A DNA stretch of 64,000 nucleotides, from contig NC_087387.1 of NCBI RefSeq assembly GCF_963675165.1, forward strand, positions 2,965,501 through 3,029,500, given 5' to 3'. This document shows, piece after piece, positions 1-10,744 of this stretch (position 1 is the first letter of the stretch; each line of letters starts with the position of its first letter). The notes below the pieces were generated by a model that was not told the origin of the DNA, made no database searches, and saw only the letters and a list, made by a program, of their open reading frames with translations. The stretch is from Halichondria panicea. Taxonomy: Eukaryota > Porifera > Demospongiae > Suberitida > Halichondriidae. Position numbers and translations under genes: made by a program.

Positions 1-2
1 CT

Positions 3-2111
3 GCTCGTGCTGGTTATCTGAGAATAGTGAAATTTTTAACTAAAACTATGAACTGCAATCCTCTTTGCTGTGACAAGAGTGGTGCTACTCCCCTACACTT
101 TGCAATGAAGAGTGGAAACTTGAAAATATGTGATTTTTTGGTCAAAGAGTTGAAGTGTGACCCAATTGTTCAAGATTTTAATGGGGAAACTCCACTGTGG
201 CATATTCTTAAAGCTTTTAAACTTGGTCACACTAAATTAAAGTACTTGATTCATGAGCTGAAATGTGATCCAGCAATTCCAAGAAAAGATGGGAGCAATG
301 TATTACATCTTGTGGCACAAAACGGTGATTTTGATACTCTGAAATTTCTTTCTTCAGTGTCTCAAATGAAAATGTTTATTTGTAATGATGCTTGTGTAAC
401 ACCTCTTCACATTGCTTGCGAATGTAGTCACTTAAATATTATAGAATTTCTATCTGAAAATCTACGTAGAAGAACAATTTCTGAAGTAGTTGATCAAAAC
501 AGGCTTTCACCACTACATTATGCTGTTAAAGGTGGGCATTTAGATGCGGTTAAAATGCTAGTGCTGGACAAATCACATAATCCCTATTGTTTCGATCTTA
601 CTGGAAATACTCCATTTCACTTAGCCACACAATTGGGCCATTTAGAAATTGTTCAGTGGTTTTTCTCAGGCTTGTCACTAGATCCTAATATTTGTACGAA
701 CAATATATTGGGCTTCACTCCACTGCATATTGCGTGTTTTAATGACAATGAAAAATTAGTAAGATATTTCATTGACCTCCCTACTTGTGATATGTTTATG
801 AGAAGCCGAGTGAAAGGTATGACAGGTCTGCATATTGCTGCTCAAGGAGGTCACGCTAAAATACTTAAATTGTTGACAGCTATACCTAACTGTGATCTAT
901 TATGCAAGTCCTTTAATGGTTTTACTGCTTTGCAACTCGCTGTCGATCTCGGGAATTTTGAATGTACAGTAATGTTAGCTTCAGCACTTAAACTGCAAGG
1001 GAAACAGCTTCTAAATGTTGACATGGTCAGTCAAACAGGACTTACTATTTTGCACTCAGCGTGCTATCAAAAAAATGTTAAAATTGTCAAATATCTGTTA
1101 AATGAGATTGATGAAGATTTTGTTCAAATAACTGACGAAATTAATAAGACCCCTCTATTCAGTGCTGTTCATGCTAATAATACTGAAGTATTTGACTACC
1201 TCATCAACAAGAATCCTCGAAGTGTGCATTCACAAGATATTCATGGAAACACAGTTCTGCACATAGCAGCATTTGAAGGCCATTCGAACATTGCTGAGAC
1301 AATTATGTTGGACCATGCTGTGGATCCACTCTTACAAAATTACGTTGGAACAACACCCCTTCATCTAGCATGTGCCAATGGAAACAAACCTCTAGTAACA
1401 TTTCTAAATTCCTTTGATGGAGTATTGGACATTCAGGGCATAAATCACCACACGCCACTTCATACTGCTGCTTTAGAGGGTCATCTGCACATTATCAAGA
1501 TATTAGTAGCACATAAACAATTTGACCATGGTCATTTCTTCCGTTTGGATGGTGAGGGTAGTATACCATGTTACTTGGCGGCTTATCAAGGTTTCATACA
1601 TAATGTAAATTTCATTGTTGAATATTGTTTGCAGAATCAGCCGTTTGCAATTGCTTTACATATGGAAAAGATTAAAATGTTTCTTGATATTGCAAAAATA
1701 AAAGGACGAATATGCACGCAAAAATTGCTTGCACACAGGGCTGCTGAAAAGCGATACGTAAGTGCCCTTGATTATTTTTTCAAGGAAGAGTCGTACAATC
1801 CGAATTGTAGAGACTCATTACGAAGAACCCCGCTTCACTATGCTGCAATGACTTATAAGAATGAAAGGTGCCTACAATTTCTTCTGGACGCTGGATCCAA
1901 CTTAATGGCAGAAGATGTATTTCACAATCAACCTATTCACTATGCTGTTGCCCTTGGACACATAGTTAATGCTAGACATCTTTTACTCAAATATGAAAAA
2001 CTGAGTCCTTCTAGAACCAGAGGAATTCTCGGTATGAGCTTACTGGATATCGCTAGAGCTGGAGGACACTCAAATGTCTATCAAGAATTGTTGTATAGTG
2101 ACAGTAATTAA
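3..2111 (+). CDS. Ankyrin-repeat protein, 5' truncated by window edge
   Basis: One long open exon runs in from the left edge (frame open from base 3) to a TAA at 2109-2111. The protein is built almost wholly of ankyrin units of about 33-36 residues, recognisable by repeated TPLHIA/TPLHYA and GHL-IVK-L motifs (for example at 409-417, 1351-1360 and 1828-1845). Such stacks are protein-binding scaffolds, and no catalytic domain is visible. Any GTG or ATG near base 27 is not a real start, because the ankyrin pattern continues upstream of it (A-R-A-G-Y-L-R-I). The C-terminal part (NCRDSLRRTPLHYAAM, then a stretch beginning LGMSLLDIA) closely matches the end of the ankyrin gene at 5898-8658, so the two are tandem paralogues. 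Upstream exons, possibly a Sema part as in the paralogue, lie outside the window. Confidence 0.9.
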   Translation, partial: ARAGYLRIVKFLTKTMNCNPLCCDKSGATPLHFAMKSGNLKICDFLVKELKCDPIVQDFNGETPLWHILKAFKLGHTKLKYLIHELKCDPAIPRKDGSNVLHLVAQNGDFDTLKFLSSVSQMKMFICNDACVTPLHIACECSHLNIIEFLSENLRRRTISEVVDQNRLSPLHYAVKGGHLDAVKMLVLDKSHNPYCFDLTGNTPFHLATQLGHLEIVQWFFSGLSLDPNICTNNILGFTPLHIACFNDNEKLVRYFIDLPTCDMFMRSRVKGMTGLHIAAQGGHAKILKLLTAIPNCDLLCKSFNGFTALQLAVDLGNFECTVMLASALKLQGKQLLNVDMVSQTGLTILHSACYQKNVKIVKYLLNEIDEDFVQITDEINKTPLFSAVHANNTEVFDYLINKNPRSVHSQDIHGNTVLHIAAFEGHSNIAETIMLDHAVDPLLQNYVGTTPLHLACANGNKPLVTFLNSFDGVLDIQGINHHTPLHTAALEGHLHIIKILVAHKQFDHGHFFRLDGEGSIPCYLAAYQGFIHNVNFIVEYCLQNQPFAIALHMEKIKMFLDIAKIKGRICTQKLLAHRAAEKRYVSALDYFFKEESYNPNCRDSLRRTPLHYAAMTYKNERCLQFLLDAGSNLMAEDVFHNQPIHYAVALGHIVNARHLLLKYEKLSPSRTRGILGMSLLDIARAGGHSNVYQELLYSDSN

Positions 2112-2628
2112 GTTTGTAGAGTCACGTAATCAAGTTGTTCTAATTAGAGCTATTATTATACATGCATCAAATGGTAGAGAGTTGTGCCATTTGTATAGTG
2201 TTCACCTTATTTTTTTGTACAATGTCATGTCATGATTGCACTTAGATTAACTATTTCCTGTGGTTAACTTTACCTTGTGCTGTTCATATACTATTGTATG
2301 AGTTCTGTTGATTAGTGTATAGTTGTTCTTTGTTCCTTTTGTGCCTAGCTATATGGACCCGCTCCAGGCGGCTCTCTTGTGTATGGGAGCCTCTGCTCCA
2401 CTGCCTTTTGTCTTCATCTTGTACTTTTATATTAGTCTAATGCCTCAACTCAAAATTAATGTCTGCATGAGAACTTTTTGCTTACCTGTGGTGTAGCTCA
2501 AAGGAGTTTGAAAGCCCTGATAAATTATGCTCCATGCAATGTCCATATTAATTTTGGTAAAGATCATTACATTAATTAAGTTTTGAATAACTCATGGCAA
2601 GAATGGCTGGATGTGAACATTATGGATC

Positions 2629-2771
2629 CAGAGGAGGTCCGACAGGCGCGGTGCAGCTCAAGTAATTAGCCTTTGATTACTCTCAGCAAAAACGTACGAC
2701 GTGGGCAGATAATTATTGCTCAATCAAAGGCTAATTGCTTGAGCTGCACCACGCCTGTTGTACCTCCTCTG
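2629..2771. mobile_element. MITE, 143 bp, 9-bp target duplication
   Basis: The two halves are inverted copies: the left arm from 2629 (CAGAGGAGGTCCGACAGGCG) pairs with the right arm ending at 2771 (...CCTCCTCTG), with near-complete complementarity over about 48 bases. The nonamer TTATGGATC flanks both sides (2620-2628 and 2772-2780), a direct target-site duplication. There is no coding capacity. The terminus is shared with the elements at 11301-11445 and 63352-63500. A 9-bp duplication fits Mutator-like (MULE) mobilisation, but the superfamily is inferred only. Confidence 0.85.
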
Positions 2772-3244
2772 TTATGGATCAGTTCAAGTCAGCAACTGTG
2801 AATCATCAGCAACTGAGAATCATGATAATTAATTTAATTAATTATGCCTAGTGTCAGTTGTGTGCTGGTTTATGGCTACGTCTCACTTCTTTAATTTCTC
2901 TATAGAGAAATTATAGATAATTTATTTTATGTCACATTTTTTGGGAATAACCTTACATTTTTCAAGAATTTATCAGGGCCTAACTGTTACCTCATGGAAC
3001 CATAGATTAGATGGAACACATTAGCCTTGTTGTCTCTAAAAAAACACTATAGGCCGCCAACTTAATTCGTTCTAAATCCGCCTAGAATCAAGGCTAGGAA
3101 CACATGTGAAACTACGCAGTGGTATAATTCCAAAGAATCGAACACATGATTATGAAAACATTCTCATAAACAATTTGGATCTACTGTATAGCAGGTACTT
3201 TAGGGGGATTAATTAAAATTAAAATTACAAAAATTAGTCATTAC

Positions 3245-3341
3245 ATTAGGGTCGATTTTTAGCCGCGGCTATTTTCTGAAATGTGACTATTCCGGCCAAG
3301 CTGCAGTCCCAAGAGTGGTCAGATTAACGAGAGGTCTACTG
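3245..3341 (-). mobile_element. Fragment of a pogo/Tigger-like MITE
   Basis: Read on the minus strand from 3341, the sequence begins CAGTAGACCTCTCGTTAA and continues with a stretch nearly identical to the left end of the element at 31156-31893, including TTTCAGAAAATAGCCGCGGC. A TA dinucleotide flanks the terminus. The other end is missing, so this is a truncated copy. Confidence 0.7.
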
Positions 3342-3848
3342 TATATACAGGAAGCACAATGGATAGACCACACCCACTCATACATATATTATATAGATCT
3401 CAGGCTAATTATAACTGCAGAGATTACATACACACGTTCTACTTGTAGGAGCTTGTTCTAGATACAATTTTCCTTATACAAAGACTCCTTCCATGCCATT
3501 ACTAGTGGTGGAATCCATAAAGACTGAATGCACAAAGTAAATCAAAATCAGAAACAGTTCTTAAACAATACTAGGTGCATTAGAGGCAATTTGAGGCCAC
3601 AAGTCTGCACACTCTTTTACCACAGGACCCGTCACTGTGCTCCCTATGGGACAGGAAAAAAAACTCTTTTACAATAATGAGAGTAACATGCAATTAAGAA
3701 CAGGTGTTGTACGTAGGAATGCAGAGTCGATCTGATTGTGAATGATTGCCTGAATGCATGTATGCACAATAGCTAGTCAGAAACAACTGGTCGGATTAGC
3801 GCAAGTCAGCAGGCACATCCTTTCAGGGTATGTGATGCATGATGCATG

Positions 3849-4077
3849 CAGTGGCGGATCCAGACAGGTTCCATGGGTTCCATGGGTTCCATGGAACCCC
3901 CCTTTCACACAAGAACACACTGGAGATCAACTTACCAAGCTAGCAACTCAGCTTGAATGAAGGCTGATTTCATAAATTGATATGTGGGCAGGGCTCTCTA
4001 ATGCGCATGCTCATTGCTTAGGAAAAGTGATGAACTGTTTTGGAACCTCCCTCTCAACATTCCTAGATCTGCCACTG
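3849..4077. mobile_element. Short hAT-like element, 229 bp
   Basis: Imperfect terminal inverted repeats: CAGTGGCGGATCCAG at 3849 and, read from 4077 on the other strand, CAGTGGCAGATCTAG. Termini of the CAGTGGCGGATC type are common in hAT elements. No clean 8-bp duplication is visible (GCATG occurs on both sides). The inside carries a GGTTCCATG tandem repeat that gives a spurious VPWVPW reading frame. Confidence 0.55.
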
Positions 4078-4772
4078 GCATGGTTGTTAGGATTCTTGGT
4101 TAACCGTGGTCAATTGCAAAACAGCAAATCCGTTTATTGGTCACCTTTCTATTGGCCCGTTGAGCTGTGGTGTTGTGGTTGACTAAGCGGGTTAACGACC
4201 AGCTGTTTAATACTTGCAGGTGCTTAGCCTGTGCAGAGCCCGATTCTGCTGGTACAGCCGACTAACTGTTTGAACCAGTGGTAAGTGAATGTGAACAAAA
4301 TCAATCTGGACTTTTAGCTAGCATACATTACTATCCATTGCATTATCTCATTAAATAATTATCAGTCAGAGCCTCCCTGTTACTCTAGTGCCCAAGGGTG
4401 GTAGATGGTCAGAGATACACCACACCTTTAATCCCCTAACTGCGTTCGTGTAAACGGCTCTTATCCGAGTTCTAAATAATAGTTATAGGCTGAGTCCACA
4501 AGTATACGGTTTTTCCGTATACGGATTTCTGTCTTCTAATATACGGTTATACGGAATTAACACGGATATACATGTAGCTCTAAAAGACTAGAAAAACAAC
4601 CCGATTGAGTAATTGAGGGGACGATCGAACTAATCATTATATCACCATTCACGAGCTCTTCCAATACATAATTTATTTATCACAATAATTATTCATGAAC
4701 AATAATTATGTTTACATTAGCCAGAATTTCTTCCTGTGTGAATGACAGTGCCTGTGTTTTTCTCTCCTACAG

Positions 4773-4877
4773 TTACGAGGTGAGGCAGACAAGAGGCAAG
4801 TAAGTGGAGCAAGTGTGGGACTGCAGCACAACCTGCATGGGACTGCTGTAGTGACTCTTTACACTAAATACCAGTGA
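4773..4877 (+). pseudogene. Orphan last exon of an SCPx-type thiolase
   Basis: After a good acceptor (TCTCCTACAG, ending 4772) comes a 105-bp reading frame, L-R-G-E-A-D-K-R-Q through [15 protein letters not shown] to a TGA. This matches the C-terminal end of the sterol-carrier-protein-X 3-ketoacyl-CoA thiolase domain (the LRGEAGKRQ ... LQHNLG ... VVTLYK region), a peroxisomal lipid-oxidation enzyme. None of the upstream thiolase exons with the catalytic cysteine was found in the preceding 2.6 kb, where only a frame-broken stretch at 4220-4271 resembles the neighbouring exon. I therefore read it as a gene fragment trapped between two ankyrin genes, although a very long intron reaching out of the window cannot be excluded. 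Confidence 0.6.
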
Positions 4878-5026
4878 AACTCTCTCTAGTTCTCTGTGTA
4901 ATTATGTGTCTAATATGTGTTTAATTATTTGTCTGCAAGGTGAGTACTGTGTAGTGCATTGAGTACACGTAGTAACGATCAGTAAAAGTGATAGGGTTAG
5001 CTGATTGTAGTTATAATTATGAGCAG

Positions 5027-5780
5027 GAACATCGAGTGATATTCCATTCCATTACAATGAGATTCAAGACACATTCTTTGGTCCAAGTGGCTCCTCTGAA
5101 GGAGTTGTAGAATCAGAAGAGCAGCTCTTTGCTGTGTTCAACTTAGCAAGGTTTAGACTCAGTGAAATATTTACTGCTATGTTTAGTCTGGTTACTCATA
5201 AATAATTATTAATGCTGTCCTACTCTATTATGCAGGAATGGTCCCATAGGGTCAGCTGTCTGTGTGTTCACGTTTAATACCCAAGAGGACAACAACAACA
5301 TAGCCACTGTGTACAACGGAGACTATCTCAAACATGTTTCTCAACAATGGGTGACTGAAAGCAACTACCAGCCATTCACCGTGAGTATAGATCTACTTAT
5401 CTAACTATCACAGTCATGCATTTAAATGCAATTCTCACCAATCGGTCAAGCAAAATTACTTGAATGTCATCAATCCAAAAGAATATTGTGCCTCCTTTGG
5501 GCACCTACTGCCAAGCTGCTTGCACATGTCACTATGTACAGTAGTGTATGTACACCACTCTTATCAACACACTCTCTAATGCAACAGTGTGAGCCTGGGA
5601 GCCGAAGCTTAGAAGATTCCCGTGATATTCAGCTGATAAAAGAGACGGTCACTTCGTCTAACGGACCACGCCCACTCTTGGCCAGTGAGAAGTACCTGTT
5701 TGACAAGATTGTGGTATCACAAGTCACAGCTCTCGACAACAGGACTTATGACATCGTATTTGTTGCTGCTCACTCATCAG
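5027..5780 (+). CDS. Sema-domain exons joined to the ankyrin exon
   Basis: Three exons, 5027-5150, 5236-5380 and 5588-5780, have GT-AG borders and matching phases (2, 0, 1). They encode a Sema beta-propeller segment: IPFHYNEIQDTFFG, then LFAVFNLAR, GSAVCVFTF, a Cys-containing CEPG, RPLLASEKYLFDKI and QVTALDNRTYDIVFVAA. These match the middle of the Sema domain of semaphorins and plexins, extracellular guidance and adhesion proteins. The last exon ends in phase 1 and splices in frame to the exon at 5898, whose first residues (ELVVLKA) complete the Sema blade before ankyrin repeats begin. The N-terminal half of the Sema domain, a signal peptide and a start codon were not found upstream. The gene is therefore either 5'-truncated or its first exons are unrecognised. 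Confidence 0.75.
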
Positions 5781-5897
5781 GTTAGTATACTCAGCCATGC
5801 ACACATGAATCTCCATGTACTCTACATGTACAATCATACAGCCTCATATAAAAATCACATCTACAGTACTGCCAATCAGATATGTTTGCTCATACAG

Positions 5898-8164
5898 ATG
5901 AGCTAGTAGTCTTGAAGGCCTCTCTCTCACAAGGCCAAGAATATCATGTGATCCACACAGGATATCGTCAAACCCAGTTGCTTATTACAGCTGTTCAGAG
6001 AGGACACTTGCACATTTTAAAATACCTTGCTATTGAATGCCATTGGGAATGTGTGGATAATTTTTATAAAAAGATATCTCTTCTAACATTTGCTATTTCT
6101 TCTGGTCACTTAAATGTTGTGCGTTTTCTGATTTCAGAGACATGTAACTTATATCATCCTGAGGATAAAAAGATTCCTCCACTTCACCTTGCTTGTTCCA
6201 GTGGACACAAACACATCGTTGAATTTTTAATAGATGAACATGGTGCAGATCCTTCTCAGATTGACCAAAAGGGAAGGTCACCACTTCATTGTGCTATTTA
6301 TTCTGGTCAATGCGAAATTGTCAAATTTCTGGCAATGAACAGTCACTATGATTTTAACAGCAAAGACCAATCAGGCCGTACCCTATTGCATTACGCTCTC
6401 CTTGGTAACAATAAAGAAATTCCTGCTTTTCTCGTGAAAGAAATGAAATGTGGTCCAAATATTTTTGATAACGAGGGAATGACTCCAATTTTTTATGCAA
6501 TTTGTTCCTTTGTTCGTATTACTCGCCTAGACAAGGACAAGACTGAAAGTTTGAACTATTTCATTAAAAACTTTGAATGTGACCCAACAATACCTTCGAA
6601 GGATGGACAAACTGCTCTTCATGTTGCAGCATACGAGGGTGATTGCGTTGCAGTGGAGTTCTTAATGCCACTGTTTAAAGATTTCAATAAAAGTGTGTTC
6701 TCCAACCCTGGACGTACACCTTTTCACAATGCTTGCTTCAAAAGTCATTTAGGTGTGACAAAATTTCTATCACAAGAGAGTGAGATAGATATTAGTTTGT
6801 TTGTTGATAAGTATCAGCGATCTCCTCTACATTATGCTGCTATGAATGGTCATTTACAAGTCATAAAGTTTCTATTTTTGTCCAAGTCACATGACCCTCA
6901 CTGCCAGGATATAAGAGGCTATACACCATATCATATAGCAACAGAAAGAGGTCACCTACAAGCTGTGAAATTGTTTTTCTCTGAATTTAAATTAGATCCT
7001 AATGTGCCTGAGACAGCTGGTTTGACATCTCTCTTATTAGCATGCAAGCATGGCTATGAAGAAATGGTGAAATATCTCGTTGGCCTTCCTACCTGTAATA
7101 TGATGTGTACCGATAAAAATGGTGGAACATGTTTACATCAAGCTGCAATGAATGGCCAATATAGGATTGTGATAATTTTGTTGGACCATTGTGATATAAT
7201 TATAACTTATCAAACATTAGATGGTTCAACTGCTTTGCATAATGCGGTTACTTCGAATAGTATAGATACGGCCAAGTTGTTGGTTTCCACGTTTAATTCG
7301 AAGCAAATTGATTTCAATATTTCTAACAAACAAGGACATACACCTCTTGATGTTGCTTGTAGAAGAGGCAGTTTGGAGATGGCTGAATTCTTACTGACTG
7401 AATCTCTGGGTAGAAAGCAATTTACAGATTGGTTTGCATTTACGACACTGCTAAGTGCTGTTGTGGGTAACAAGGTTGATATCATGAACTCTCTACTCCT
7501 AATGTATCCAAAAGCATTTTTAACCAAAGTAGACAGAAAACGCTGTGATAGTGTACTTCATGAAGCTGCTTTCCAAGGGCATATTGATGCTACAAAACTT
7601 CTAATTGAAAAATTTAAAATGGATCCCAACACTCAGAATAGTCTTGGTCTAACACCTTTACACACAGCCTGTCTTTGTGGCTATATGACCATCGCTGAAT
7701 ATTTAATTGGTTATGATAATACGTGTTGTGATATTAATGGTAAATCTGCACTTCATTATGCTGCCTCTATGGGCCATCTTCATATTGTCAAACTTTTAGT
7801 CAAAAACATGAATTGGTTTTTATTGGACGCTAATGGTGCCACACCTTGTCATTTAGCTGCATTGAACGGTTTTACATATATTGTGAACTATTTTATAGAG
7901 GAAGGTCAAGATCCATTCATGAAAGATAGTAAAGGGCATGATATGTTTTGGTATATGAACGTATCAAAGATAGAAGGAACTGTTTGCACAAAAGAATTGG
8001 CCCTGCATCACGCTACAGAAAATGAGTTGATTGGTGCTGTCAAATATCTCATTGAAGAAGAGTTGCATCTAGCCTCGAGACCAGCCGTTCCTTATCTGAA
8101 AGAACGCCTGGTCAAGTTCCAATGTAGCACTCGTCCAGCTGAGTCAGCGTTTTATAGCTACTAA
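5898..8164 (+). CDS. Ankyrin-repeat exon of the Sema-ankyrin gene, 3' disrupted
   Basis: After the acceptor CATACAG (ending 5897), one long exon encodes about twenty ankyrin units, with TPLH, HLACSSGH and SPLHYAAMNGH-type motifs throughout. No membrane segment separates the extracellular-type Sema piece from the ankyrin stack, which is intracellular in all well-known families. The exon is the paralogue of 3-2111. Translation is cut by a transposon inserted at 8070: after IEEELH the frame enters the element and stops at 8162-8164. The remaining ankyrin coding sequence resumes beyond the element at 8315. Codon use and the open frame up to the insertion suggest recent damage. Expression or exonisation of the element cannot be judged from sequence alone. 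Confidence 0.85.
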
Positions 8165-8305
8165 TGATATTCATGGGTAATACACCTTGGGCGGACCTTG
8201 TGCGGGCAATTACCGGTCCATGAAATTCCTGGACTGCTGGACAAGTGCTACATTGGAACTTGACCAGGCGTTCTTTCAGATAACGAACGGTTGGTCTCGA
8301 GGCTA
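8070..8305. mobile_element. Palindromic MITE, 236 bp, inside the ankyrin exon
   Basis: The left arm begins TAGCCTCGAGACCAGCCGTT at 8070, and the right arm ends at 8305 with its inverted copy (...GGTCTCGAGGCTA). Complementarity extends for about 70 bases. The nonamer AGTTGCATC occurs immediately before (8061-8069) and after (8306-8314), so the target duplication is 9 bp. Insertion plus duplication adds 245 bp, which is not a multiple of three, and the element carries in-frame stops. No other copy was seen in the window. Confidence 0.92.
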
Positions 8306-8314
8306 AGTTGCATC

Positions 8315-8658
8315 AGCCTAATTGTCGAGATTCACTGCAGAGAACCCCTCTTCACTATGCTGCAATGACTCCCAATGGTCTTGCATTGCCTCACTTAGTT
8401 GATGCTGGCTCCGATATATGCGCTGAAGATGTATTTCAAAACCTTCCTATTCACTATGCTATTGCTCTTGGTCGCCACACCTCAGTAAAGTTTTTAATCG
8501 ATAAAGGAAGTTCTTTTACAAAAAGGGGAGTTCTAGGCATGACCCCACTCGAAATAGCTACTATGATGAACAGTTCAAAGTCTAGGGAACGTTCAGAAAT
8601 TTATCAGACACTATTGGCTAGTTTATTAAAACTCGATATCTATAATAAAATTAAATGA
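8315..8658 (+). pseudogene. 3' remnant of the Sema-ankyrin gene
   Basis: Beyond the transposon the reading frame continues (PNCRDSLQRTPLHYAAM ... VLGMTPLEIA ...) to a TAA at 8656-8658. Without the element and one target-duplication copy, the coding sequence runs directly from IEEELH into QPNCRDSLQ, as in the paralogue at about 1797-1845. The frame differs from that of the upstream part, so it is not translated as a continuation unless the insertion is spliced out. No start codon context of its own is visible. Confidence 0.85.
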
Positions 8659-10744
8659 ATAAGTTATGTGGATAATATACACTTGTGCTTAGTGATTGTG
8701 TACCTGTAATAACTTTTGTTTAGTAGTGTTATTAGGATAGGAACTTTAGTTAAGTATAGTGTTTATTAGCTATCTAGAATTGGCCCTCTTTTCCACCCTC
8801 TTTTGTGTCTTATGGTTACTATTTTTTTATAAAGAGGCCCTGCGCGTCTCTGTTCCTATCCTGTGCTTTGTTGCGTGTTAGTATAGATTTTATTTTTTCT
8901 ACTATATAAAAGTGTGTCTCTCTGTGATCTCTCATTATTCAAAACTCCGTCAAAGTTACTTGTTCGTTGCTTGATTACTCTAGCTAGCTAACAACTGCTG
9001 TGCATCAGATTCTTGCCAACATGTAATTACGAATTGTATCATAATTAATTAACATTTCTCTACTATAGACTGCATTATACTTTTGATTTTTCACTACCAT
9101 ATACGGGGGTAAGACCGTTAAGGATATCGCAGATTAATTTTTTTGGTGGTTGCAGCCTTGTAGCGCATGCATGCCGATATTACGGTATTTGTGGGTATAA
9201 ATTTCGCGGTACATGCTATAAGCTAATTATTCAGCGAAAAACGCGAATGTTTATTACACATGTATCCTCGAAATAATTATCTTGAATTGCCTAACTACAG
9301 TGCAAATTATGTGCATGTACTCACTTATTGAGTCCTAGCATGCAGGAGTGCATCCTGATCATAGTGAATATGCCTCATAATTATCCTAAGCTTTTCTGGA
9401 TTTGTACCATATTTGATTTGTGTGTTAATTTCTTATGATTACAGTCCATACATTTTAGTTTTATGTATTGAAAAGGGATCCGACTAGAAAAACATTTGCA
9501 ATGTAAAAAATTGCTAGGATTGGCCAGGGGAATTATGATAACCCAGACTTATAGCATCTAGCTAGAGATAAGTTCACTGTATGATATTGTGTACGATGCA
9601 CATAAATCTCTGATTTAGCTTATAGCAGACTATAAGCCACAAAAGGTATTAATCGCCTCAATTTCATTACTAGGACATGAGCAGGTTTTCTGCAGGAACA
9701 ATCCAGTTTTGCCAGATTTGATACAACACTTTCTCCCGCATTTTGTAGTCCTTTCCACACAACGGTAGAAGGAATTTAGACAAAAATGATGGCGTGTCAC
9801 TTATTAAGTATCTGAAATGTGCTATAGAGAGCCCCAAAAATGTACATGTACATGAATATGATGCTTATTTTGTGTTAAGTGTGATCAACTTTCCCCGTAC
9901 ACTTAACTTTCACATTGCGGCAAATATTTTTTGTCGGATACATTAACATTACTATGGTATAAGTGAATGGCGAAGATATCTTTTGCTCACAATAGAAGAT
10001 TGACACATTTCCATTGCTCATGCATGTAAAGTGTTGTACATAATATACATGTTTTGGATCGAGGTGAAATGATATTCTCGATATACTGTACATCTTTGTA
10101 CCAACAATTAAAGTGTTGTAAAACTATTGTTGGAAGTGGCTACATTTACATAACAACATTTGGCAAGTATTTTATTTGGTGAGCATTTGAACCGAATTGA
10201 AATATTTTTTGGTGTTCTAGGCGTTCATGGCTACCATGTCAATGCCGTGCATCCGCCACTTAGCTTTAATATTGGTAGTTTATAATTTGGCAATCTTCGG
10301 TAAAATTCACCAAATCGCCAAATTTAAACGCTTGCCGTTATACCAGAATTTGTTAAATGGACCTTGTTGATCATCCATCACAATAAGTGCAAAGTATGGT
10401 ACGTTACACTCCTATATGCTGACCCTGTATGTAAAGTGTGTTTAACAAGTATCAGGTTTGATGGGGAACACATTCAATGATCAATGTCTTGAGCATCAAA
10501 AACACAAAACACACAACTACATACCTCGCTTGCGCATGCATGCGCACTGAGGGATATTGAGCAATAATTGTAAGCAATAATTCCATGCAGGAGCTATCAA
10601 AGCTATATACACAGGACTGCATTCCTGTCATATCATTGGGCTAGCCCGTTATCGTAAGGACATAGCTTCAATCAATAAGTCGACCAAAGTATCAATTAAT
10701 GTTTCTACAAACTAACTATCGTGTGTAATTATGTGTATTGTAGT
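8659..10744. other. Intergenic, no gene seen
   Basis: About 2.1 kb between convergent genes. AT-rich, with a possible decayed MITE near 9098-9232 (TACCATATACGG ... TTTCGCGGTA) and, at 10186-10290, a copy of a dispersed repeat (TTTGAACCGAATTG ... TTAATATTGGTAGTTTATA) also found at 33171-33270 and partly at 61776-61815. No coding exon could be supported. Confidence 0.5.

Larger units (their letters stand above)
2112..4772. other. Intergenic stretch with transposon remnants
   Basis: No credible coding exon was found apart from the thiolase exon that follows. The stretch holds three recognisable transposon copies (listed separately), a GGTTCCATG nine-base tandem repeat near 3868-3896 inside one of them, and a short TATACGG-rich inverted patch at 4505-4545. 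A sequence at 4220-4271 resembles a decayed upstream exon of the thiolase, but its frame is broken. Confidence 0.5.

Noticed and set aside
27-29. GTG at 27 as start of the first ankyrin protein
   Set aside because: The ankyrin pattern continues in frame to the window edge, so the gene is simply cut.
3754-4182. Two short plus-strand frames, one with VPWVPWVPW
   Set aside because: They arise from a GGTTCCATG microsatellite inside a hAT-like element, with no domain or splice context.
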